A DNA stretch of 64,000 nt from Micromonospora sp. C31 (GTDB lineage: Bacteria; Actinomycetota; Actinomycetes; Mycobacteriales; Micromonosporaceae), in the NCBI RefSeq assembly GCF_018070575.1, contig NZ_JAGPXN010000002.1, forward strand, positions 172,078 through 236,077, read 5' to 3'. The translations under genes and the position numbers were made by a program. A model generated the notes under the pieces. The model searched no databases. It saw only the letters and a list, made by a program, of their open reading frames with translations, and had not been told where the DNA came from. Shown in pieces: positions 1 to 8,601 of the stretch (its first letter is position 1; each line of letters opens with the position of its first letter).

Positions 1-378
1 GGCGGCGAGAGCTCTTCGTTTGATGGACACTGACGCCTCCAGGCGGTGGTGGGCGGTGACACAACGCATCCAGTGCGACGAATGGAAGCGCTCCCACACA
101 GTATTGCCGAGTCGTTCGCGATGGAAGACCCTCGTCGGGTCGGCCCGCCACACGCCACCTGGCCGTACCTTCAGACGGCCGCCGGACCGGACGGCGCCCG
201 GACCGGTCGGCCGACGACGGCCGACCGCGGGCGCGGTGCCGGCGGGAGTGGCCGAGCCCACGCTGCCACGCGGTGGGTGAGGAGTAGCGTCGCCTGGTGA
301 GGGGCTGCGCGGCGAGTGGTCTGCACCGCGACACGTCGACCGTCAGCGGGTGCGCCCCCTGCACGGATGGGCAGGAGG
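1..378. other. Left-edge region without a supported gene
   Basis: Several short overlapping frames are open here, as expected at this GC content, but none has a good ribosome binding site, a recognisable domain or a neighbour it could be coupled to. The stretch probably contains the upstream region of the DUF218 gene that follows, and possibly the 3' flank of a gene beyond the window. No promoter hexamer pair stands out. Confidence 0.5.
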
Positions 379-1110
379 ATGTCGGCAACTCATCGTCAGT
401 GGCGCCGGAGGGCTCCGTCCGCCCACTGCCCGACCGCGCCGGTGCTGCTGGTGTTCGGGTGCGGCGTGCAGCGGGTCGACGGGCGGTGGACGCTGACGCC
501 AGCGAGCGCCGCCCGCGTCGACGCGGCGGTCGCCCACGTCGCCGCCTACCGCAGCGGTGCCGCGCGGATTCCACCACCCCGCGTCGTCTTCAGCGGTGGC
601 TGGCCGGGGCGACACCGCTGGGCGGACATGCCGCCGGCGGGCTGCCGTGAGGGCGATCTGATGCTGAGCCGCGCCCGGGCAGCCGGTCTCGGCCGGTACG
701 CGGACCTGAGGTCCGAGACACGGTCGACGAGCACGTTGGAGAACGTGCTCTACGCGGTGGAGGACGGACTGCTCGCGGATGTCCCGTTCAATCCGGGACA
801 GCCGCTGGGCCTGGTTTCCCACCCCTGGCACCTGCCCCGCGTCAGGTTTCTCGCCGGGCGGCTGCTTCGGCTGCCCGCCGGCGCGATGCTCGACATCCCG
901 GTGCCGGCCGCCAGCACCGAGGGGTCCTCCTGGCCACCGCGTGCGCTGCACGCCGCAGCGTGGCTAAGCCTCCTGGGCGCACGCAGCCCGGCCGCGCTGC
1001 TGCGCCGCGAGCGGCGGCTCGTCGCGCTGGTGGCGACGCTCACCCGCCGACGACGCCGTCCGCCGGTACCGCCGCAGCGGCCCGGGAGCGCGCGCGGGCG
1101 GACAGAGTGA
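379..1110 (+). CDS. DUF218 (YdcF/ElyC/SanA-type) protein
   Basis: Protein of about 243 residues with the DUF218 pattern in order: a hydrophobic first strand (VLLVFGCGV, near residue 22), VVFSGGW, the acidic/Asn block ETRSTSTLENVLYA and VSHPWHLPRV. Family members in other bacteria are linked to envelope polysaccharide metabolism and outer-layer integrity, but the reaction is poorly defined. The C-terminus is a basic Arg/Pro tail outside the domain. The start is uncertain: AGGAGG directly abuts the ATG at 379, too close for an ideal site, and an in-frame ATG at 367 is the alternative. A GT2 glycosyltransferase follows 77 bp downstream on the same strand, which suits an envelope role. Confidence 0.75.
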   Translation: MSATHRQWRRRAPSAHCPTAPVLLVFGCGVQRVDGRWTLTPASAARVDAAVAHVAAYRSGAARIPPPRVVFSGGWPGRHRWADMPPAGCREGDLMLSRARAAGLGRYADLRSETRSTSTLENVLYAVEDGLLADVPFNPGQPLGLVSHPWHLPRVRFLAGRLLRLPAGAMLDIPVPAASTEGSSWPPRALHAAAWLSLLGARSPAALLRRERRLVALVATLTRRRRRPPVPPQRPGSARGRTE

Positions 1111-1187
1111 GGATCGCCCGCCGGGGGTAGAGGTGTCGGCACCGGGTCCGCCGTGGACACGCGTCGTACGCTGACGAGGAGGGTGGC

Positions 1188-1904
1188 ATGACACATGCCG
1201 TCGTGGTCCTGCCGGTGTACCAGCCGGGTGAGAGGCTCGTCGAGCTCGTGGCCGAGCTGCGTACGGCGGCACCACACACGGCTGTCGTCGTGGTGGACGA
1301 CGGCAGCGGCGCGAACTCGGCGCGACTGCTGCGGCGGGTGAGCGACCTCGGCTGTGCACTGCGGCGCCTGGACCGTAACCGCGGCAAGGGGAGCGCGCTC
1401 AAGGAGGGTTGCCGGTACGTGTTGCGGGCCCACCCGGGAAAGGACGTGGTGTGCGCCGACGCCGACGGCCAGCACCGGGCCTCGGACATCCTGCGCCTGG
1501 CCGAGCGGGTGCGCGACACCAGGGCCATCGTGCTCGGCGTACGTCGGTTCGACGGTGACGTGCCGCTACGCAGCCGGATCGGCAACGCCGTCACGCGGAC
1601 CCTGTTCAAGATGACCACCGGTGTAGCGGCGGCCGACACCCAGACCGGTCTGCGGGCCTATCCGCACGAACTGGTGCGATGGCTGCTGACGATTCCAGGC
1701 GAGCGTTTCGACTACGAGATGGCCGTCCTGGTCGCCGCCGCCCGCAACCGCTGCCCGATCGAGCAGGTCACGGTGCCCACCCGGTACCTCGACGGGAACG
1801 CCTCCTCGCACTTCGGCATGCTCACCGACTCCGTGCGGACGTACCGGCCGCTGCTGGTGCCCGCCGAGACCCCCGGGCCCGACGCGCCATGCGCTGGCCG
1901 CTGA
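1188..1904 (+). CDS. Family 2 glycosyltransferase (dolichol-phosphate mannosyltransferase-like)
   Basis: A 238-residue GT-A fold glycosyltransferase. Visible features are the N-terminal strand VVVLPVYQPGE, the nucleotide-sugar motif VVVVDDGSG, the metal-binding block CADADGQH and the acceptor-side DTQTGLRAYP followed by ERFDYEMAVL. This order resembles bacterial polyprenyl-phosphate sugar transferases, but there are no C-terminal membrane helices, so the protein is probably soluble or peripheral. GAGGAGGG lies just upstream of the ATG, which fixes the start. The substrate cannot be told from sequence. A strong hairpin follows the stop codon. Confidence 0.88.
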   Translation: MTHAVVVLPVYQPGERLVELVAELRTAAPHTAVVVVDDGSGANSARLLRRVSDLGCALRRLDRNRGKGSALKEGCRYVLRAHPGKDVVCADADGQHRASDILRLAERVRDTRAIVLGVRRFDGDVPLRSRIGNAVTRTLFKMTTGVAAADTQTGLRAYPHELVRWLLTIPGERFDYEMAVLVAAARNRCPIEQVTVPTRYLDGNASSHFGMLTDSVRTYRPLLVPAETPGPDAPCAGR

Positions 1905-1966
1905 GCCCGCGCGGGATCTTGCCCGGCGGTTGGGGCACACTGCGCGACACCGGCTGATGGTGCGGT

Positions 1967-2015
1967 GCCGTCGGTCCGCGCCGTCGCCGACGCGGTAGCG
2001 GCGCGGACCGACGGC
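1967..2015. terminator. 17-bp stem hairpin between convergent genes
   Basis: Perfect inverted repeat: arm 1967-1983 pairs with 1999-2015 around a 15-nt loop. It lies between the GT2 stop and the end of the convergent RCC1 gene, so it can serve both strands. No U-run follows, which is usual for actinobacterial hairpin terminators. Confidence 0.75.
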
Positions 2016-2036
2016 CGGCTCGTCCACCGGTGGTGG

Positions 2037-3266
2037 TCAGCCCGCCAGGGCCACCGGTGCCGGGGTCGGCCGGGGAGTGGTGGTGCCGTCGCCGAGCTGC
2101 CCGAACGAGTTGTCGCCCCAGCACCACAGGCTGCCGTCGGTGCGCATTGCGCAGGCGTGGTAGGACGCGGCGAGGCTGTCCGTCCAGGTGGTGGCGCCAC
2201 CGACCTGGGTCGGGGTCGACCGGTGGGTGGTGGTGCCGTCGCCGAGCTGCCCCGACGCGTTGTTGCCCCAGCACCACAGGCTGCCGTCGGTGCGCGTCGC
2301 GCACGACGAGTCGACGCCCGTCTCGACCCTTGCCCAGGTGGTGGCGGTGCCGACCTGGAGCGGGGTGGTCTGGAAGCCGACGCCCCCGCCCACCTGGCCG
2401 TACCCGTTCTCGCCCCAGCACCACAGCGTCCCGTCGGCGCGGACCGCGCAGGTGTGTACGTATCCGGCCGTCACGCCGGTCCACGTGGTCGCGGTGCCCA
2501 CCTGCGTCGGTGTCGCCCGGTAGTCCCGGATGCCGAGACCCAGCTGTCCGTCCGAACTGCTGCCCCAGCACCAGAGGGTCCGGTCGGTGCGGATGGCGCA
2601 GGTGTGCGCGTACCCGGTCGTGACGCTCGCCCAGGTGGTCCCCGTGCCGACCTGCAGCGGGGCGGTCGCCAGATAGGGGGTCACGCCGGTGCCGAGCTGC
2701 CCGTGGCGGTTCGAGCCCCAGCACCACAGGGTCCCGGTGGTCTGGACGGCACAGGTGTGATTGGCGGCGGTGCTGACGCTGGCCCAGGTGGTGCCGTCAC
2801 CGATCCGTACGGGGCTGCTCCGCTTCGTGGTCGTGCCGTCGCCGAGCTGCCCGTTGTGGTTGCTGCCCCAGCACCACAGCGTTCCGTCCGTGCGTACCGC
2901 GCAGGTGGTGCTGATGCTGGCGTCGATACGCGCCCAGGTGGTGGCGTCGCCGATCCGGACCGGAGCGGTCCGTTCCGTGGTGGTGCCGTCGCCGAGCTGG
3001 CCGTAGAAGTTGTTGCCCCAGCACCAGAGTGCGTCATCGGTGCGGATCACGCAGGTGTGCAGATTGCCTGCGGCGACCCGGGACACCGGCCCGGCGGCGA
3101 GCGAGGCGTCCGGCGTGCGGCCGGCAGAGCTGGTGCCCGCCGTGGCCGCACCCGCCGTGAGCCCGATGGCCAGCACGGTGATCCCCACAGCGGCCGCTGC
3201 CGCGACGGCGGTACGGGCTGCCCGCCGCCATCGCGTCCGTAGCCGCCCCTCCCGATGTTCGTTCAT
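2037..3266 (-). CDS. Secreted RCC1-repeat beta-propeller protein
   Basis: A 409-residue protein with a long Arg-rich N-region and hydrophobic signal segment (about residues 13-45, ending near TAGAATAGTSSA), then seven RCC1 repeats. Each repeat carries a WCWG core followed by GQLG or GQVG and ends with a C-A-x-R/Q-T/A strand, so seven WCWG motifs can be counted, enough to close a seven-bladed propeller. One Cys in the TCAVRTDG strand and one in WCWG recur in each blade and could form disulfides outside the cell. Function is unknown; bacterial RCC1-like proteins are often surface or secreted binding scaffolds. The gene is monocistronic and convergent with the GT2 gene. Confidence 0.9.
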   Translation of the reverse strand: MNEHREGRLRTRWRRAARTAVAAAAAVGITVLAIGLTAGAATAGTSSAGRTPDASLAAGPVSRVAAGNLHTCVIRTDDALWCWGNNFYGQLGDGTTTERTAPVRIGDATTWARIDASISTTCAVRTDGTLWCWGSNHNGQLGDGTTTKRSSPVRIGDGTTWASVSTAANHTCAVQTTGTLWCWGSNRHGQLGTGVTPYLATAPLQVGTGTTWASVTTGYAHTCAIRTDRTLWCWGSSSDGQLGLGIRDYRATPTQVGTATTWTGVTAGYVHTCAVRADGTLWCWGENGYGQVGGGVGFQTTPLQVGTATTWARVETGVDSSCATRTDGSLWCWGNNASGQLGDGTTTHRSTPTQVGGATTWTDSLAASYHACAMRTDGSLWCWGDNSFGQLGDGTTTPRPTPAPVALAG

Positions 3267-3549
3267 GGTCTGTTCTCCCTAGACGTCGTCGGTCTCGTAC
3301 GGTGGAGGCGGCGTTGCCCCGACAGGCCACCCAGCGACCCGTCGTTGGAACAATACATCGGTCTATGTCGATTGAGATCCCTCGGGCCTCGGCCGACTGA
3401 CCGCTCCCCGGACGCCCGACGCCCCGGTGGGACGCGGCCGAGGACGTCGGTGGGTGTGGGAGCCGGCCGGGCGGATCAGCGGCCCCCTGGCTGTGGTGCA
3501 GCCGAGGGACGTCGCTGCGTGCCGGGCCGAGGAGCCGCGACTCGGCCCC
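3267..3549. other. Intergenic region upstream of the RCC1 gene
   Basis: 283 bp between two minus-strand genes. It contains a locally AT-richer patch near 3345-3375 (AACAATACATCGG), a likely place for the RCC1 promoter, though no clean -35/-10 pair could be assigned. No small gene is supported. Confidence 0.4.
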
Positions 3550-5031
3550 TCAGTGGCGCACGAGCGCGTCGTACACCTCGGCGAACTGCGCGCGCCGCCG
3601 CGCGTAGTGCTCGACGTGCGCGGCCCGGGGCTCGTACGTCGCCCCGGTGGACCTGGGCGCGCGCGGGACGTCCGGTGCCAGCACGTGGAGCGCGAGCAGC
3701 GCCGTGCCGTGCTGCGTGGTGCGCCGCCGGGTCACGTGCGTGACGGGTCGCCCGAGCACGTCAGCGAGGATCTGGAGCCACTCGGGTTGGTCGTTGCTGA
3801 CCCGCCCCGCTGCCGCGACCTGAAGGATCTGCGGGGCGGCCGGATGCAGCTCCTCGGCGACGCGCGCGTAGGTCAGGGCCACGCCCTCGGCGATGCCGCG
3901 GAACAGGGTGTCGGCGTCCGTGGCCGCCGACACGCCGCCGAGCACGGCGCGTGCCCCGCTGACCCAGCCTGGTGCGCGTTCACCCGTGAGGTACGGCAGC
4001 ACGAGCGGCGTGGCGTCGCTCGGCGGCGCAGTGAGGACGCCCGCGAGCGCCGGGCTGAGGCGCAACGTGCTCTGCGCCCAGCTGACGGCGCGACCGACGT
4101 CGTTGATCGCCCCGCCGAGCAGCGTGCGTCCCGCATCGACCCGGTAGTTCCACAACCCGAAGGGCAGCGGCTCGGCAGGGCCGTCGAGCAGCACCCGCAA
4201 CGCACCGCTGGTGGCGGTCGACGCGGTGAGCACCGTGGCGTCGGCCGCCCCCGACCCGATGTTGCTGGCGAAGCCGTCGGTGATGACGGGAAACCACACG
4301 GCCCGGGCGAGGGCGGGCCAGCGCGCCGGGGACGTTGCAGGCATCGGCTCCGTGACGTCCCGCGGCACGGAGAACTGTTCGGCGCCGACGCCGGCGGCAG
4401 CCAGCAACTCGGCGTCGAGCTCGCCGGTACGGCGGTCGAGCAGGCCGGTCCACGCCACCGTGGACGTCCCGGCGAGTGGTTGCCCGACCAGCCGAGCCAG
4501 CACGTACTCGCCCAGCGACCACCAGAGGGCGGCCCCAGCGACGACGCGCGGCTCCACGGCCGCGAGCCAGCGCAGGCGTGGGGCGTGGTAGCTCGTATGC
4601 AGGCGGGTGCCGGTGCGCTGCTGCACCGTCTGCTCGTCGAGTTCGTCCCGCAGCGCCGTCACCGCGTCGACGCTGCGCGAGTCGGCGTAGGTCAGGCACG
4701 GGGTCAGCGCGCGTCCGGCCGCGTCGACCGCGATCAGCGAGGCGGCGAAGGTGTCCATCGCGACGCCGGCGATGCGGGTTCCCAGCCGAGGGTCGCCGGT
4801 CACCGCGTCGAGAATCTGCTCGACCTCCGCCGTCACCTGGTCGGGGTCGATGACCGAGGTGCCGTCGGCCGCGACGGTGAAGTTGTGCGGCACCTTGTGC
4901 TGCAGACCGTGGACCCGCCGGCCCGACGCGTCGTGCACGCCCCCACGGGCAGCGGTGGACCCGATGTCCAGCGCGAGGACCAGCGGGTCCAGCGCCGCGT
5001 CAAGGGTGACATCGTGGTCGGTCCGGGGCAT
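3550..5031 (-). CDS. FGGY-family carbohydrate kinase (gluconokinase-like)
   Basis: A 493-residue sugar kinase of normal length. The N-terminal phosphate-1 motif LALDIGSTAARGG begins near residue 19, YADSRS is the substrate-side loop, VLPYLTGERAPGW matches the gluconate/xylulose kinase core, and the C-terminal FGGY signature region has AAGRVSNDQPEWLQILADV. It should transfer phosphate from ATP to a sugar or sugar acid; the GER motif and overall layout favour gluconate-like substrates, but xylulose or glycerol cannot be excluded. The ATG start follows a short N-terminal extension. The multicopper oxidase gene ends 139 bp upstream on the same strand, separated by a hairpin. Confidence 0.85.
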   Translation of the reverse strand: MPRTDHDVTLDAALDPLVLALDIGSTAARGGVHDASGRRVHGLQHKVPHNFTVAADGTSVIDPDQVTAEVEQILDAVTGDPRLGTRIAGVAMDTFAASLIAVDAAGRALTPCLTYADSRSVDAVTALRDELDEQTVQQRTGTRLHTSYHAPRLRWLAAVEPRVVAGAALWWSLGEYVLARLVGQPLAGTSTVAWTGLLDRRTGELDAELLAAAGVGAEQFSVPRDVTEPMPATSPARWPALARAVWFPVITDGFASNIGSGAADATVLTASTATSGALRVLLDGPAEPLPFGLWNYRVDAGRTLLGGAINDVGRAVSWAQSTLRLSPALAGVLTAPPSDATPLVLPYLTGERAPGWVSGARAVLGGVSAATDADTLFRGIAEGVALTYARVAEELHPAAPQILQVAAAGRVSNDQPEWLQILADVLGRPVTHVTRRRTTQHGTALLALHVLAPDVPRAPRSTGATYEPRAAHVEHYARRRAQFAEVYDALVRH

Positions 5032-5123
5032 CGTGGTCCTCGTCGTCGGCGGCGCGAGTCTCCGGCAACCCTAGTGCGGCGTCCACGACCGCCGCCGGGT
5101 GGGCGGCGGGGGTCCCGTCGGGA

Positions 5124-5152
5124 CCGGCCGGCTCCGAGAAGGTGCCGGCCGG
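5124..5152 (-). terminator. Hairpin after the multicopper oxidase gene
   Basis: Inverted repeat CCGGCCGGC (5124-5132) with GCCGGCCGG (5144-5152), loop 11 nt. It sits 19 nt beyond the multicopper oxidase stop codon in the direction of transcription and before the sugar kinase start. Confidence 0.5.
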
Positions 5153-5170
5153 CCGCCCGGCCCGGGCGGA

Positions 5171-6634
5171 TCAGACGATCTTGAGATTGGCCATCATGCC
5201 CATCGCGCTGTGGTCGACCATGTGGCAGTGGTACGGGTAGACCCCGCGCCAGGTGTCGAAGGTGGCCTGGAGCCGCACGCTCTGCCCGGGCCAGACGATC
5301 ACGGTGTCCTTCAGGCCGGACTCGGTGGGATCGGCCGGTGCGCCGTTGCGGCCGAGCACCCGGAACTGCACCAGGTGCATGTGGAAGTTGTGCGGCATGA
5401 AGGCGTTGGCGTTGGTGACCGTCCACTCCTCGGTGCTGCCCCAGGCGATGGTGGTGTCGATCCGGGCCGGATCGAAGACCTTCCCGTCGATGTACGCCTG
5501 GTGCCCACCGGAGCCCGGCTCGTCCATCCGCAGCTCGATGTTGCGGCGTACGGTCGGCGTGGGCAGCGGAGGCAGGGTGCGCAACCGCTGCGGCACCGAA
5601 GTGCGGTCCCGCCCCTTCGCCCGTACGACGTCGAAGCGCATCACCTGGCCTACCTGCTCGGCCGGGCCCGGCCCCATCAGGTTCTGCAGCACCACCGAGG
5701 TGCCCGGCTGGTAGCGGGCGAAATCGATCACCACGTCGAGCCGTTCGCCGGGCGAGAACAACAGGTGCTGCATGGTGACCGGCGCCTCCAGCAGGCCGCC
5801 GTCGGAACCGATCACCGTGATGTCCCCGCCGTCGGCGAGCCGCAGCAGGAAGAACCGCAGGTTGCTGGAGTTGACCAGGCGGAAGCGGTAGCGGCGGGCC
5901 TGCACCTCGAAGCGCGGCCAGGGCCGCCCGTTGACCAGCAGGGTGGTCCGGTTGTCGGCGTCGTCCATGTTCCAGACCAGCTGGGCGTTGGCGTCCAGGT
6001 GCGCGTCGCGCAGCACCAGCGGGACGTCGAACCGGCCGCGGGGCAACGGAAGCGCCGCCTCGGTGCGGTCGGTGAGCAGGTAGAGGCTGGCCAGGCCCCG
6101 GTAGAGGTGCTCGGCCTCCATGTGGTGGGTGTGGTCGTGCATCCAGAGGGTGGCGTGCGGCTGCCGGTTCGGATAGGTGTAGACCCGCTCGCCGCCGGGC
6201 GGAATCGTGGCGTCGCCCGAGCCGTCGTCGCCGGGAGCGGTGGCGCCGCCGTGCAGGTGCACCGCCGTCGGCATGTTCAGCCGGTTGCGCTGGCGTACCA
6301 CCACCCGGCGACCCGACGTGGCGCGGATCGTCGGGCCGGGCAGGTCGCCGTTGTAGGTGTACACCTCGGTGCGGGTGCCCGGCACGATCTCCAGGCGCCT
6401 GCGGTGCATGGTGACCGAGTAGTAGTCGGTGGTGGCGGTCCGCAGCACCGGACGCAGGGTCTGCGGCACGGTCAACGGGACGGTGAACGGGGCCACGGGC
6501 GGGGGCGTCGGGGCGGCGACCCCTGCCGCTGCGGGGGCTGCGCCCAACCGTCCCGCGAGGCTGGCCAGGCCACTGGTCGCCCCGATGATGCCCGACGCCG
6601 CGCCGAGGCGCAGCAGTTGACGACGAGTGGACAA
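5171..6634 (-). CDS. Tat-exported multicopper oxidase
   Basis: Three-cupredoxin-type oxidase of 487 residues (CotA/bilirubin-oxidase/laccase family) that couples oxidation of phenols or metals to reduction of O2. All four copper motifs are present: HLHGG near residue 126, HDHTHH near 166, HNFHMH near 414 and HCHMVDHSAMGMM near 468; the last contains the type 1 Cys, His and axial Met. The N-terminus STRRQLLRLGAASG is a twin-arginine signal followed by an Ala/Gly-rich hydrophobic stretch. A TTG start at 6634 is preferred to an upstream in-frame GTG at 6712 because GGAAGGGA lies 5 nt before it and the Tat motif then falls at the very N-terminus. Confidence 0.88.
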   Translation of the reverse strand: MSTRRQLLRLGAASGIIGATSGLASLAGRLGAAPAAAGVAAPTPPPVAPFTVPLTVPQTLRPVLRTATTDYYSVTMHRRRLEIVPGTRTEVYTYNGDLPGPTIRATSGRRVVVRQRNRLNMPTAVHLHGGATAPGDDGSGDATIPPGGERVYTYPNRQPHATLWMHDHTHHMEAEHLYRGLASLYLLTDRTEAALPLPRGRFDVPLVLRDAHLDANAQLVWNMDDADNRTTLLVNGRPWPRFEVQARRYRFRLVNSSNLRFFLLRLADGGDITVIGSDGGLLEAPVTMQHLLFSPGERLDVVIDFARYQPGTSVVLQNLMGPGPAEQVGQVMRFDVVRAKGRDRTSVPQRLRTLPPLPTPTVRRNIELRMDEPGSGGHQAYIDGKVFDPARIDTTIAWGSTEEWTVTNANAFMPHNFHMHLVQFRVLGRNGAPADPTESGLKDTVIVWPGQSVRLQATFDTWRGVYPYHCHMVDHSAMGMMANLKIV

Positions 6635-6639
6635 GGCAG

Positions 6640-6647
6640 TCCCTTCC
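6640..6647 (-). promoter_or_regulatory. Ribosome binding site that decides a TTG start
   Basis: On the minus strand GGAAGGGA is followed by CTGCC and then TTG TCC ACT CGT CGT, which encodes the twin-arginine start of the multicopper oxidase. No comparable site precedes the upstream GTG. Confidence 0.65.
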
Positions 6648-6965
6648 GAGAGGGTTCGCGAGAGTTCCCGCAGACGCCGCCGGCTGGTGGGCCGGGCGGT
6701 CGTCGCAGGCACGATGATGCCGGCAATCCCACAGGGAGGAGACCCCTACTGACCGCACACCTGGACACGCCCCTATGGGTCGCATGCCCCTACGGATGGC
6801 AGGGCGGGTGGGCGGGACGGGTGTGTGGAGGCGCCGGTGGATCTCGCGGGCGACGATGGGCCGCCGAGGTGACGAGGCGTGCCGTACGGTCGATCGCGGG
6901 CGGTCGCCCCGCCCGGCCGCCCGCACACTGACCGTACGCAGTCGTCAACCCACGGAGGCAGCCCC
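6648..6965. other. Divergent promoter region, oxidase / VOC gene
   Basis: About 320 bp between divergent genes. It contains three CCCCTA boxes (near 6743, 6770 and 6788), one of them in a partial dyad CCCCTATGGG (6770-6779). Copper-sensing CsoR-type operators are C/G-run dyads of this general kind, but the match is weak. No gene is supported inside. Confidence 0.35.
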
Positions 6966-7370
6966 ATGCGGTATGCGCCCGTCGTCGTCGCCCTGCCGAT
7001 CGCCGACCGTCCGACCTCGTACCGCTTCTACTCGGAGGGGCTCGGCCTGGCGGCCGTCGGCGAGCCGGCCGAGGACGGCGTCCCCGAGCCCTTGCAGTAC
7101 GCGCTCAACGAGGGCCTCCGCGTCATGCTGGTGCCCACCGGCGGCTTCGGCTGGGTCATCGGTGGCCACGAGGTGGCCCGGCGCGGGCAGAGCGAGTGCG
7201 TCGTCAGCCTCCCGGCCGCGACGCCGGCCGAGGTCGACGAACTCGTCGGGCGGGCCCGGGCCGCCGGCGCGGAGGTCGTCGTCGAGCCGGGCGCGCAGCC
7301 GTGGGGCTACACGGGCACCTTCGCCGACCCGGACGGCCACCTGTGGACGGTGCTCGCGGAGGCGCGCTGA
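6966..7370 (+). CDS. VOC/glyoxalase-fold protein
   Basis: A 134-residue single-domain vicinal-oxygen-chelate protein. It starts VVVALPIADRPTSYRFYSEGLGL, typical of the glyoxalase/bleomycin-resistance fold, and ends with GYTGTFADPDGHLWTVL, where the FxDPDGxxW signature marks the second beta-alpha-beta module. Such proteins bind a divalent metal and act on small electrophiles or sequester drugs; the substrate is unknown. CGGAGGCA before the ATG at 6966 fixes the start, so an earlier GTG frame is rejected. It converges on the SRPBCC gene across a strong hairpin. Confidence 0.85.
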   Translation: MRYAPVVVALPIADRPTSYRFYSEGLGLAAVGEPAEDGVPEPLQYALNEGLRVMLVPTGGFGWVIGGHEVARRGQSECVVSLPAATPAEVDELVGRARAAGAEVVVEPGAQPWGYTGTFADPDGHLWTVLAEAR

Positions 7371-7395
7371 CGCCGCCCGGCCGGACCCCGGACGA

Positions 7396-7432
7396 GCGGA
7401 CGGCCCGGGTCACGAGGACCCGGGCCGTCCGC
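7396..7432. terminator. Bidirectional 16-bp perfect-stem terminator
   Basis: Arm 7396-7411 pairs perfectly with 7417-7432 around the 5-nt loop ACGAG. It lies between the stop codons of the convergent VOC and SRPBCC genes, the classical position for a bidirectional terminator. Confidence 0.85.
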
Positions 7433-7457
7433 TGACAGGGGAGGCGTCCGAGAGAGA

Positions 7458-8180
7458 TCAGAGAACGCGGGGCTGCCCGGCGATGCGGGGGTCCGGAGCG
7501 ACCTCGACCTCGGTCACCACGTACTCCGTCTCGGTCGTCGTGGCGGTGGTCGGCCGGGCGTCCTCGTCGGTGTCGGAGCGGCGCTTCGCAGCCGCGGCGG
7601 CCCCGGCCGCTGCGACCCCGGCCACGGCGGCGCCCGCCGCCACCGCCTTGCCGGACACGCCGGCGCTGCCGCTGTCGCCGCGGGTGGCGGCGGCGTGCTC
7701 GACGCCCGGGGTGCCGACACCGACGCCGCTGTCGACCGTGCCGCGCCAGGCGCCGGTCTCGACGCCCCGCTCCTCGATGTACGTCTTGAACTTCCGCAGG
7801 TCGGATTCGGCCTGCCGCTCGATGACGTTGAGCTTGTCGCCGGCCTTCTCGAGCATGCCCTCGGGCTCGTACTCCAGGTGCAGCCGGACCATGGTGCGGT
7901 CGGCGTCGACGGGCTGGAAGTAGACCGCCCCGGCGTTGGTCACGCCCTCGGTGGCCGCCCAGGCCACCTTCTGGTCGGGCACCTGCTCCAGGACCTTGGC
8001 GTCCCACTCGCGCTGGACGCCACCGATCTCGGCGACCCAGTGCATCCGCTTGTCGTCGAGCTGGCGCACCTCACGCACGCCACCCATGAAGCGGGGGAAC
8101 TCCTCGAACTGCGTCCACTGGTTGTAGGCGGTGCTGACCGGAACCTGTACTTCGATGGACTTCTCGACCTTCGTGGTCAT
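7458..8180 (-). CDS. SRPBCC (polyketide cyclase/Bet v1-like) family protein
   Basis: A 240-residue protein. The first 150 residues form an SRPBCC/START-like domain: VEKSIEVQVPVSTAYNQWTQ, EEFPRFMGGVREV, REWDAKVLEQVPDQKVAW and MVRLHLEYEPEGMLEKAGD are the family's standard strands and helix, with no catalytic residue implied. The rest is a low-complexity tail with an Ala-rich segment (about residues 180-205) ending in KRRSDTDED, possibly a weak membrane anchor or linker. Members often bind hydrophobic ligands; in actinobacteria they are frequent in stress and envelope operons. The ATG has GAGGAGG-type sequence about 6 nt upstream. Confidence 0.82.
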   Translation of the reverse strand: MTTKVEKSIEVQVPVSTAYNQWTQFEEFPRFMGGVREVRQLDDKRMHWVAEIGGVQREWDAKVLEQVPDQKVAWAATEGVTNAGAVYFQPVDADRTMVRLHLEYEPEGMLEKAGDKLNVIERQAESDLRKFKTYIEERGVETGAWRGTVDSGVGVGTPGVEHAAATRGDSGSAGVSGKAVAAGAAVAGVAAAGAAAAAKRRSDTDEDARPTTATTTETEYVVTEVEVAPDPRIAGQPRVL

Positions 8181-8330
8181 GGTTGGTCCTCCTCTTCAGG
8201 TCGAACCGCTCTCGTTCGGTGGGAGAGCCGTCCTCGTCTGAACAAACTCCTACCCTCGGCCGCGGCGCTAAATCGCCGACCTGCCGGGACACCACACGGG
8301 AGGGCCACGGCGCACCCCCGGCCCGGCCGG

Positions 8331-8600
8331 TCAGGCGGCCTGCTCGGGGAGCCCGCGCAGGCGCCGGACCGGCGAGAAGGCCACCCACAGCACCCCCGCG
8401 AGCGCGCCCGTCGTCGCGATCCAGAGCGCCGGCCGGACGCCGAGGGCGGTCCCGAGCGCGCCGCCGAGCAGCGCGCCGATCGGCCGGATGCCGTAGTTGA
8501 CCGTGCGCCGGGCCCCGGTCACCCGGGCCAGCAGCGCCGGCGGGGTGAGCGCGGTCTGCACCGAGCCGCCGGCCGCGGGGCCCGGGGCGGGCGGGGCGGC
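8331..8600 (-). pseudogene. C-terminal remnant of an MFS transporter
   Basis: The frame encodes QTALTPPALLARVTG, then NYGIRPIGALLGG and GVRPALWIATTGALAG ending in FSPVRRLRGLPE. This is the last two or three helices of an EntS/antibiotic-efflux-type MFS protein, where RITPPxLLGR and P-x-GALLGG are characteristic. Nothing corresponding to helices 1-9 precedes it: the frame runs straight into the end of the pyridoxamine-oxidase-like gene. Seventy-odd residues cannot make a transporter, so it is read as a deletion remnant. Confidence 0.7.
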
Positions 8601-8601
8601 T

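Noticed and set aside
3427..5184. 585-codon open frame on the plus strand opposite the sugar kinase
   Set aside because: Shadow frame caused by high third-position GC; no ribosome binding site, no domain, and the minus strand encodes a complete FGGY kinase.
4833..6926. 697-codon minus-strand frame across the multicopper oxidase
   Set aside because: Arg/Pro/Gly-rich low-complexity translation in another frame of a well-supported gene.
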